Shown here: piece by piece, positions 5,972-11,090 of the stretch
Position numbering within the stretch: the stretch's first letter is position 1
How the letters are laid out: each line of letters opens with the position of its first letter
Source of the DNA: an uncultured Bacilli bacterium
GTDB taxonomy: Bacteria; Bacillota_I; Bacilli_A; RF39; UBA660
NCBI GenBank assembly: GCA_947626425.1
Contig: CANQRX010000046.1
Coordinates: 1 to 11,090 of the forward strand
DNA length: 11,090 nt
Reading direction: 5' to 3'
The notes under the pieces: generated by a model
The model's database searches: none
What the model saw: the letters and a program-made list of their open reading frames with translations, nothing else
Told to the model about the DNA's origin: nothing
Made by a program: the position numbers and the translations under genes

Positions 5972-7990
5972 ATGAAAAAACATCGAAAAAAAATAGGCGG
6001 ATTAGTTCTCGTTATTTTAATAATCGTGGCCATAGGGACCTATGTCTTTTTGAGTGATAAAAACCGTTTAACACCTGTTGAGCGGGAATGGCTAACGCAA
6101 AGTGCATCAACTGTTATCAATATTAATGTTGTTAATGATGAAAATTACTTTGGAAATAATGGTAAAGGAATGTTTTTTGATTTTCTAAATGATTTTCAAA
6201 AAAAATATAAATTGTCTTTTAATACGATTACTTATAAAAATGGCGAAAAGGCTTTAGGAGCGACGTTTGGTAGTTCGAATACTTTACCTACTGATGCTTT
6301 ATCGTTTTATACTGATCATTATGTTTATGTTGGGAAAAAAGAAGAAGTTTTGTTAAATTTAGACTCATTGAAAAATAAGAAAATTGGAGTAGTAAGTGCA
6401 AATGCAAGTTATCTTGAAACTTATTTAAAGGATTTAGAACTTACTAGTTATAATTCAAAAGAAGAATTGCTTGAAGATTTTGAAAAAAATGAGATTGAAG
6501 GAATTATTGTTCCGAGAATTCAATTCATTGATGTTATTTTAGGTAAAAATTATATTATTAATTATCATTTAAGTGATATTCCTTATTATTACTATATGAA
6601 TGATGTGGAAAATTCACGATTAAAAAGTACGATGACGAAATTTTATAATAATTGGTTAAAGAATAAGTTTGATGATTATTTTTATACTGAGGAAAGAAAT
6701 TTATTTGTTAAACAGTTAAAAATTGAAGATAAGGATTTAGCCCAGTTGCAAGGAAAAACTGTCACTTATGGATTGGTTAATAATAGTCCTTATGAAGTTT
6801 TATCAAGTGGTAATGTTGGGGGTATTATGACGGAATATATTAAAGCATTTAAGGCTTTCTCGGATATTGATATTGAGTTTAAAAGATATAATAATCCGAA
6901 AAAGTTTATGAAGAATATTACGGATAATGAAGTAACTTTGTATATGGATTATTTTACTCAAAATAGTAATGGGGCTTCTATTGCAACTAATATTGGCTTA
7001 GAGTTTTCAATTTTTGTTAATAAGCACAATCCTTTGGTAGTGGATTCTCTAAATTCTTTAAATGGTAAAACTATTTATGTGGAAGAAAATACGATTTTGG
7101 CAACTTATTTAAGTAAAAATGCTAATTTGAAAGTTAAGACTTATAGCCGAGAAAAAGAATGGAATAAAATTCGCAAAGAAAAAGATGCTATTATTGCAAT
7201 TGATTCAACTTTAGGGGAGTATTATAAAAAGCATGATTTGAAGAAATTTCGGGAAGAGTACCGGGGTGTAACTAATGAACGTTATTCTTTGAAATCAATG
7301 AATAATGATGTTTTTAACAATTTGTTGACAAAATATGTTAATTATTTGGATAATCAAACTTTGTATAATAAAGGTTTGTATCAAAATGAATTGACTGAAC
7401 AAAAGGGTGGAATTATTAGTAAAGCTGCGGAATATGCCTTTTACTTAATTGTGTTTGTTAGCTTAATAATTGCTTTAACGGTATATAATAGCAAGAAAGT
7501 AAGATTAGCTAAAAAAATTAAAAAAGATGATAAATTAAAATATATTGATCAATTAACCTCTTTAAAAAATCGAAATTATTTGAATGAAAATATTAGTTCT
7601 TGGAATAAAAATACGGTTTATCCTCAAAGTGTTATTATGTTAGACTTAAATAAACTACAAGAAATTAATGATACTTTAGGTTATGAAGAAGGGGATAAGC
7701 AGATTCAAGCTGTTGCTAACATTTTGATTCGCAGTCAACTAGATAATACGGATATGATTAGAACTGATGGCAATGAATTTATGATTTATTTAGTTGGTTA
7801 TACGCAGAAACAAGTTACAAGTTATATTCATAAAATTAATAAAGAATTTAAAAAATTGCCTTATGATTATGGGGTAAGTATTAGTTATAGTATGATTGTT
7901 GATGATTTAAAAGATATAAGCGATGCAATTAATGAATGTGTAGAAGATATTAAAAAGCAAAAAGAAGAAAAAAAGGAAGAAAAAGAATGA
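5972..7990 (+). CDS. Transmembrane sensor: two solute-binding-like domains plus degenerate GGDEF domain
   Basis: This 672-residue membrane receptor has an N-terminal helix (9-26), then two consecutive extracellular Venus-flytrap domains of the SBP_bac_3 kind. The first (about 33-240) opens with RLTPVEREWL, as in BvgS/EvgS-type sensors; the second spans about 262-465. A second helix (489-506) leads to a cytosolic GGDEF-family domain (about 520-660). In the GGDEF domain, DQLTSLKNRNYL (526-537), LDLNKLQEIND (557-567) and GYEEGD (570-575) keep the usual layout, including Asp558, Asn566 and Asp575. The signature is RTDGNEF (597-603), so GG[DE]EF has become DGNEF: the first Gly is Asp and the catalytic, metal-binding acid is Asn. 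No RxxD inhibitory site is evident. Diguanylate cyclase activity is therefore doubtful; binding GTP as a sensor is inference. The tail is Lys/Glu-rich. The ribosome binding site AAGGAGA lies just upstream; the stop overlaps the next ATG. Confidence 0.9.
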   Translation: MKKHRKKIGGLVLVILIIVAIGTYVFLSDKNRLTPVEREWLTQSASTVININVVNDENYFGNNGKGMFFDFLNDFQKKYKLSFNTITYKNGEKALGATFGSSNTLPTDALSFYTDHYVYVGKKEEVLLNLDSLKNKKIGVVSANASYLETYLKDLELTSYNSKEELLEDFEKNEIEGIIVPRIQFIDVILGKNYIINYHLSDIPYYYYMNDVENSRLKSTMTKFYNNWLKNKFDDYFYTEERNLFVKQLKIEDKDLAQLQGKTVTYGLVNNSPYEVLSSGNVGGIMTEYIKAFKAFSDIDIEFKRYNNPKKFMKNITDNEVTLYMDYFTQNSNGASIATNIGLEFSIFVNKHNPLVVDSLNSLNGKTIYVEENTILATYLSKNANLKVKTYSREKEWNKIRKEKDAIIAIDSTLGEYYKKHDLKKFREEYRGVTNERYSLKSMNNDVFNNLLTKYVNYLDNQTLYNKGLYQNELTEQKGGIISKAAEYAFYLIVFVSLIIALTVYNSKKVRLAKKIKKDDKLKYIDQLTSLKNRNYLNENISSWNKNTVYPQSVIMLDLNKLQEINDTLGYEEGDKQIQAVANILIRSQLDNTDMIRTDGNEFMIYLVGYTQKQVTSYIHKINKEFKKLPYDYGVSISYSMIVDDLKDISDAINECVEDIKKQKEEKKEEKE

Positions 7991-8835
7991 AAATAGTTGA
8001 GAAAGTAAAAGAAGTAGTATTACAATTATGGAATATTTTAAAAGAACCAGATATGTTAGTATTACCAGGACAACTTGCTTTCTTTTTTTTGTGGGCTATT
8101 GTGCCAATGGTTACTTTAATTGCTTATGGAACTTCTTTGTTTAATGTTTCCCAAGATTTTATGATGACGTTTATTACAAAAGCTTTTGGGGGAGAAATTA
8201 AGGATTTAATTATGCCAATTGTTCAAGAAATATCAATGACACCAGCCTTTTTAATGACCATCTGTGTTTCTTTTTATACGGCTTCAACCGGAGCTAGTTC
8301 GATAATTATCACTTCGAATCATTTGTATAAAATTAAAAATACGAATTTTTTGCATCGAAAAATAAAAGCGATTTTAATGACTTTAATATTAGTGTTGTTG
8401 TTGGTGTTTTTATTATTAGTTCCGGCTTTTGGGGATTTGTTAATTAATTTTATTAGTTATGTCAACTTAAATGAAACGGTGACAAAAACAATTGCCTTTT
8501 TTATAAATTTGTTAAAGGGTCCCGTTTCTTGGATTTTAATGTTTTTGTTAATTAAGATTATGTATACAGTCGCGCCTGATGAAAATTTACCCGCTTCTTT
8601 TTCAACGAAGGGAGCTTTGTTTACAACCTTTGGTTTTGTCTTTGCGACGTTTGGTTATTCGATTTTTGTTAATAATTTTGCCAATTATGATATTTTGTAT
8701 GGAGGACTTGCTCACTTCGTGGTTTTAATGATTTGGTTATATATTTTAGCCAATGTGGTAACAATTAGTTTAGCTATCAACAGTGAGGAGTTAAAAAAAT
8801 TAATGGTAGAAAAAGGAAACATAACAAAGTCATAA
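7987..8835 (+). CDS. YihY/BrkB-family multi-pass inner membrane protein
   Basis: This 282-residue integral membrane protein has about six hydrophobic segments. Family marks are the first-helix region with LAFFFLWAIVPMVTLI (about 29-44), the YTVAPDENLPASFSTKG loop (about 188-204), and the signature near the end, FANYDILYGGLAHFVVLMIWLYILAN (about 231-256), followed by an AINSEE-type end. The length matches the family (about 270-300). The family was once called ribonuclease BN by mistake; it has no proven enzymatic role, and the biochemical function is unknown. It overlaps the preceding sensor gene by four bases (ATGA at 7987-7990), which implies translational coupling and may mean the two act together at the membrane. 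The C-terminal tail is short and basic. Confidence 0.9.
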   Translation: MKIVEKVKEVVLQLWNILKEPDMLVLPGQLAFFFLWAIVPMVTLIAYGTSLFNVSQDFMMTFITKAFGGEIKDLIMPIVQEISMTPAFLMTICVSFYTASTGASSIIITSNHLYKIKNTNFLHRKIKAILMTLILVLLLVFLLLVPAFGDLLINFISYVNLNETVTKTIAFFINLLKGPVSWILMFLLIKIMYTVAPDENLPASFSTKGALFTTFGFVFATFGYSIFVNNFANYDILYGGLAHFVVLMIWLYILANVVTISLAINSEELKKLMVEKGNITKS

Positions 8836-8853
8836 TTTTTCATACTATAGATA

Positions 8854-8878
8854 GTGCACACGGGTATTACTTGTGCAC
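8854..8878. repeat. Dyad GTGCACA/TGTGCAC downstream of the BrkB gene
   Basis: GTGCACA (8854-8860) and TGTGCAC (8872-8878) form a 7-bp stem with an 11-nt loop containing CGGG. A six-T run (8886-8891) comes 8 nt later, too far for a standard terminator. It could be an atypical terminator, an RNA-stabilising hairpin or a protein site, since GTGCAC is itself palindromic. The surrounding sequence is unusually GC-rich for this intergenic region. Confidence 0.55.
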
Positions 8879-8940
8879 GCCTGGATTTTTTGATCTAAAG
8901 GAAATATTAAAGGTATTTCTAAGATTAAAAAGTAATATCC

Positions 8941-8973
8941 TAAAGCTGCTAATGATTGTTTTTAGCAGTTTTA
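8941..8973. terminator. Shared hairpin terminator between convergent genes
   Basis: TAAAGCTGCTAA (8941-8952) pairs with TTAGCAGTTTTA (8962-8973) with one G-T wobble and a 9-nt loop. Its T-rich arm gives four Ts in the forward direction and an A/T-rich tail in reverse. It lies between the BrkB operon and the opposing minus-strand gene and overlaps that gene's stop, so it probably serves both directions. Confidence 0.5.
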
Positions 8974-9824
8974 TTGTGGTCTAAAATTAAAGTTAAACCT
9001 TGGATTTTTTTGAGGTTTTCGTTGTTAATTGGTTGGTTTCTTAAAATATTTAAATAAGTTTCAATAAAAGTATCATCAGAATAAAGATTAAGAAGATTTT
9101 TAATTTTGGTAATTTGCTGATTAAGTTTATTTATTTGGTTATAAAAAAAAACATGAGTGTTTATTAAATTATAATATTGAAAAGCTAAATTGCTAGCAAC
9201 ATAAAGGTCATTGTTAGAAAGTTCTTCATCGGCCTTATTTTGGTTTTTGGCATTTAAAGTATTAAACCAATTTTGATAATTTACTAGGAAATTAAAGTTA
9301 TTTGCTTTAAAAAAATAAGACGGATATTTTTCATTAGTAAGTAAGCAGTAATTTAAAATTTGGAAATGATTAGAAAATAAAGAAATTTGTTCGTATTCTT
9401 CGGTAGATAAGGAAAATTTTTTTAGAGGTTTAACTTCTTTATTTATGTTTTCTTCAATTATGGTTAAATCTTTTAATTTGATTTGAAAATAATTATTTAT
9501 TTTAGTTAGATTAGAATAACAATCAATTGTCCCATTAATCTTTTTTAAAGAGTTTAATATTTTAACAAAATAATGAAAAATATTTGTTAATGATTGATAA
9601 GTAATTTTATTTATAATTAGGTCATTGTTCAAAATAAAAGTTTGAAAAGTAGTTAATTTTGAAAAAAGATAATTAGTTTTATTTTGCAGATCTTCGCAAA
9701 TAGATAGGGAATCAGTAGTAATTAAATCATAGTAAGAATCCTTTTTTAAAGTTTGATTTAAGTTTTGGAAATTGTTTATTATTCTTTTAATTTCTTCATT
9801 AATATTATTTAAAATTTCTAACAT
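8949..9824 (-). CDS. Asparagine-rich cytosolic protein, unknown function
   Basis: This 291-residue protein has no signal peptide and no membrane helix. I count 50 asparagines (17%), plus abundant Leu, Ile, Lys and Tyr, and a single Met, the initiator. It reads as nearly all helical, with heptad-like stretches at about 1-30 (ILNNINEEIKRIINNFQNLN), 85-135 and 225-250 (YNQINKLNQQITKIKNLLNL), so coiled-coil or helical-bundle assembly is likely. I recognise no family or catalytic motif. It is the only minus-strand gene in the window and has its own consensus promoter, with a ribosome binding site AAAGGTGA (plus-strand 9831-9838) 6 nt before the ATG. High Asn is partly what a low-GC genome produces, but this exceeds its neighbours. 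It shares a 117-bp divergent regulatory region with the next operon. Confidence 0.75.
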   Translation of the reverse strand: MLEILNNINEEIKRIINNFQNLNQTLKKDSYYDLITTDSLSICEDLQNKTNYLFSKLTTFQTFILNNDLIINKITYQSLTNIFHYFVKILNSLKKINGTIDCYSNLTKINNYFQIKLKDLTIIEENINKEVKPLKKFSLSTEEYEQISLFSNHFQILNYCLLTNEKYPSYFFKANNFNFLVNYQNWFNTLNAKNQNKADEELSNNDLYVASNLAFQYYNLINTHVFFYNQINKLNQQITKIKNLLNLYSDDTFIETYLNILRNQPINNENLKKIQGLTLILDHNKTAKNNH

Positions 9825-9850
9825 TTTTTATCACCTTTAATTATTTTATT

Positions 9851-9879
9851 ATTATAATGTTAGAAATAAATTAAGTCAA
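9851..9879 (-). promoter_or_regulatory. Promoter of the Asn-rich protein gene
   Basis: On the minus strand, TTGACT (plus-strand 9874-9879), a 17-bp spacer and a perfect TATAAT (9851-9856) form a near-consensus promoter. The transcript should start near 9844, about 20 nt before the ATG at 9824. Confidence 0.8.
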
Positions 9880-9889
9880 AAAAATGTTA

Positions 9890-9918
9890 TTGTACTTTAA
9901 ATTAAAATTAGTTATAAT
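9890..9918 (+). promoter_or_regulatory. Promoter of the pilin-like operon
   Basis: TTGTAC (9890-9895), a 17-bp spacer and a perfect TATAAT (9913-9918) lie back to back with the minus-strand promoter, with 10 bp between the two -35 boxes. The transcript should start near 9925, downstream of the in-frame ATG at 9884, so translation begins at 9941. Confidence 0.75.
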
Positions 9919-9926
9919 GGTAACAT

Positions 9927-9932
9927 GGGTGA
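9927..9932 (+). promoter_or_regulatory. Ribosome binding site that fixes the start at 9941
   Basis: GGGTGA ends 8 nt before ATG 9941. The same GGTGATAAAAA-ATG arrangement precedes the minus-strand gene. Confidence 0.65.
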
Positions 9933-9940
9933 TAAAAAAA

Positions 9941-10222
9941 ATGAAAAATAAGATAATTTTGGTTTTTAAAATATTATTTATAGTCTTATTAATCGCGTGG
10001 GTAACAGGAGTAGTTATTGATTATACAAGAGCTAAAGATCAAAAAAAGCCGATGGTTTGCTTAGCGGAAAAAAGACAAGATGTCAGTGTTGGTAAATACT
10101 ACGAATGTACTAGTTTTGGTTATGTATATTATGAGGTTGAAAAAAATGATTCGACGAAAGATTTTGGATTTACTTCTGTTTTTTCCAAAAAAATTATAAA
10201 GGATAAATATGGTGTAGAATGA
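9941..10222 (+). CDS. Small single-pass membrane protein, first gene of the pilin-like operon
   Basis: From ATG 9941 the protein has 93 residues; the longer frame from 9884 starts upstream of the promoter and is rejected. One membrane helix spans about 5-27, then VIDYTRAKDQKKPMVC (25-40) leads into an outside domain with Cys40 and Cys56 (YYECTSFGYVYYE), a likely disulfide. The layout of a helix, a DYxRAKxxKKPxxC entry and a C-x-x-x-G-Y-x-x-Y segment resembles short uncharacterised membrane proteins common in gut Bacillota; that resemblance is from memory and unverified. Its TGA overlaps the ATG of the next gene (10219-10222), so the two are translationally coupled. Context suggests a partner in pilin-like assembly, by inference only. 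Confidence 0.75.
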   Translation: MKNKIILVFKILFIVLLIAWVTGVVIDYTRAKDQKKPMVCLAEKRQDVSVGKYYECTSFGYVYYEVEKNDSTKDFGFTSVFSKKIIKDKYGVE

Positions 10223-10596
10223 AAAATAAAAGCGGTTGGGGGTTAAATGAGATGCTAGTTTTGTGTGCGATTTTGGTTGGCTTTTTACTTTTAGTAGTTA
10301 TTTTAGTTAATCGTTTATATTCTAATTTAGAAGTTTTAAATAAGAATGCGGAGGCTCCAGGTTATACTTATGCGACTATTGAAAGTAAGTTAGAAACAAA
10401 GGCTAAAGAATATTATAAAGAAAATAAAAAAACGAAAATTATCACAACCGATGAATTAATAAAAGATGGTTATCTTACTACAAAACAACTAATGGCCAAG
10501 AATGAATCTTCTCCTTGCATTGGATATGTGAGTGTTGAAGGTGATGATTTCAAAGCTTTTATCAGTTGCGAAAATTATGAAACGGAAGGGTATTAA
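10219..10596 (+). CDS. Type IV pilin-like protein with prepilin-type leader
   Basis: This 125-residue protein opens MKNKSGWGLNEML. Gly6 followed by Trp7-Gly8-Leu9-Asn10-Glu11 matches the spacing of a prepilin peptidase site (G|FTLIE), with glutamate at +5 and a hydrophobic helix (about 12-31) after it. A helical stem (YATIESKLETKAKEYYKENKK, about 51-71) follows, then TTDELIKDGYL, common in pilin-like proteins, and a C-terminal disulfide-like pair, Cys100 and Cys117, in C-x-G-Y-V-x-V and FISCENYETEGY. The downstream gene has the same C-terminal pattern, so the two are diverged relatives. Start and stop overlap the neighbouring genes. Trp at +1 is atypical. No pilus ATPase or prepilin peptidase gene is in the window, so the role is inferred from the sequence signature. 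A weak AAAGGA lies 15 nt upstream. Confidence 0.8.
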   Translation: MKNKSGWGLNEMLVLCAILVGFLLLVVILVNRLYSNLEVLNKNAEAPGYTYATIESKLETKAKEYYKENKKTKIITTDELIKDGYLTTKQLMAKNESSPCIGYVSVEGDDFKAFISCENYETEGY

Positions 10597-10967
10597 TGAA
10601 TAGTAATCTTAAAACGATGCGAGTAATTGGTTTTATTTGGGGAGGAATTTTAGTTATTATAATTTTTGCCTTAACGATTTTTGGTTTTAAATATAACGAA
10701 AAAATTAATAAATATGAAGAATTAGAAACAAAATTAGAAACTGCCGTTAAACAATACGTTGACCAAAAGTTTTTATATCCAGAGCTTAATAATAGTATAA
10801 AAATAAAATTTCAAGAAATAAAAGATGAAAAGATTTTAGAAGAATTAAAAACTGACAATGATGAATGCGATGGTTACGTAGTGGTAAAAAATAATAAAGA
10901 TGTTTTTGAATATCATACTTATATTAGATGTAATGATTATAAAACAAAAAATTATGATAAAAATTAA
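10596..10967 (+). CDS. Pilin-like anchored protein, paralogue of the preceding gene
   Basis: This 123-residue protein has one N-terminal helix (about 10-30) after a short positive leader and a charged stem (KINKYEELETKLETAVKQYVDQK, about 36-58). The C-terminus is C91-x-G-Y-V-x-V and Y-I-x-C112-N-D-Y-K-T-K-N-Y, the same pattern as the previous protein (C-x-G-Y-V, then I-x-C-x-x-Y-x-T-x-x-Y). It lacks a clear +5 glutamate after a Gly cleavage site, so prepilin peptidase processing is uncertain. The ATG overlaps the upstream TAA by one base (TAATG), with ribosome binding site GGAAGGG (10584-10590). It closes the operon, with a strong terminator starting right at its stop codon. Confidence 0.8.
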   Translation: MNSNLKTMRVIGFIWGGILVIIIFALTIFGFKYNEKINKYEELETKLETAVKQYVDQKFLYPELNNSIKIKFQEIKDEKILEELKTDNDECDGYVVVKNNKDVFEYHTYIRCNDYKTKNYDKN

Positions 10968-10987
10968 GGAGGCTAGAGCCTTTTTTT
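10966..10987 (+). terminator. Rho-independent terminator of the pilin-like operon
   Basis: AGGC (10970-10973) pairs with GCCT (10978-10981) around a TAGA loop, extended by G-T wobbles and A-T pairs, and seven Ts (10981-10987) follow. It begins within the stop codon of the last gene. Confidence 0.85.
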
Positions 10988-11003
10988 GTTTAGGAATGTA
11001 AAA

Positions 11004-11084
11004 AAATGTATTGAATATACATTTGCATTTTATTGTAATAAAAAATGTGCAATTTATTTTCTTATGTAAATAGACATGTAAATA
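11004..11084. other. AT-rich intergenic region with short dyads and a candidate outgoing promoter
   Basis: AAATGTAT (11004-11011) and ATACATTT (11017-11024) form an 8-bp dyad. A second weak one is built on TTTTATT and AATAAAA flanked by TGCA. TTGAAT (11011-11016) and TGTAAT (11034-11039) with a 17-bp spacer could be a promoter for a gene beyond the window. ATGTAAATA occurs twice with a 12-bp period (11064-11072 and 11076-11084). No gene is visible here. Confidence 0.4.
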
Positions 11085-11090
11085 ACTAAA

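Noticed and set aside
9884..9940. ATG 9884 as the start of the small membrane protein
   Set aside because: It precedes the promoter's -35 box; a ribosome binding site and a normal membrane-leader start are at 9941.
1..11090. Mycoplasma-type code with TGA as tryptophan
   Set aside because: TGA ends genes in ATGA overlaps at 7988-7990 and 10220-10222, and Trp is encoded by TGG.
1..11090. tRNA, rRNA, CRISPR array, insertion sequence or riboswitch
   Set aside because: I found no cloverleaf, spaced repeat array, transposase or conserved aptamer signature on either strand by reading.

Overview
The window comes from an AT-rich, low-GC Gram-positive-type chromosome (Bacillota/Bacilli-like). The evidence is A/T-ending codons, near-consensus sigma-A promoters with 17-bp spacers, AGGAGG-type ribosome binding sites, T-tailed hairpin terminators, and a TypA of Bacillus type. 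TGA is a stop codon (62-64, 7988-7990 and 10220-10222, the last two in ATGA overlaps) and tryptophan is TGG, so this is not a code-4 Mycoplasma. The many small secreted or anchored proteins with paired cysteines suggest an uncultured gut Bacilli lineage of the RF39 kind; that placement is inference.

Layout. 1-74: 3' end of an upstream gene and its hairpin. 171-1379: a surface protein with signal peptide, four copies of an exactly 25-residue Cys-to-Cys repeat, and a C-terminal NPKTG-type sorting or anchor signal. 1480-3282: the translational GTPase TypA/BipA, with its own promoter and terminator. 3438-4830: a membrane-anchored, cysteine-rich surface protein with a DUF6273-like C-terminus. It is interrupted at codons 28-30 by a run of ten Gs. 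Nine Gs would give an intact 463-residue protein, so the gene looks like a phase-variable gene read in the OFF state. 5008-5358: a small two-helix membrane protein. 5471-8835: an apparent operon of an anchored unknown protein, a receptor with two extracellular solute-binding-like domains and a degenerate GGDEF domain, and a YihY/BrkB-family membrane protein. 8949-9824: a lone minus-strand, asparagine-rich cytosolic protein. 9941-10967: a tight three-gene operon of a small membrane protein and two pilin-like proteins, closed by a strong terminator. The last 100 bases are AT-rich with short dyads and perhaps a promoter for a gene beyond the window.

Theme. Apart from TypA, nearly everything is cell-envelope related: anchored surface proteins, pilin-like subunits, an envelope sensor and multi-pass membrane proteins. 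The most notable signals are the poly-G switch in the 3438-4830 gene, the 15-bp inverted repeat linking its -10 box to codons 4-9, the GC-rich 3' end of the same gene, and the GGDEF domain whose signature reads DGNEF.
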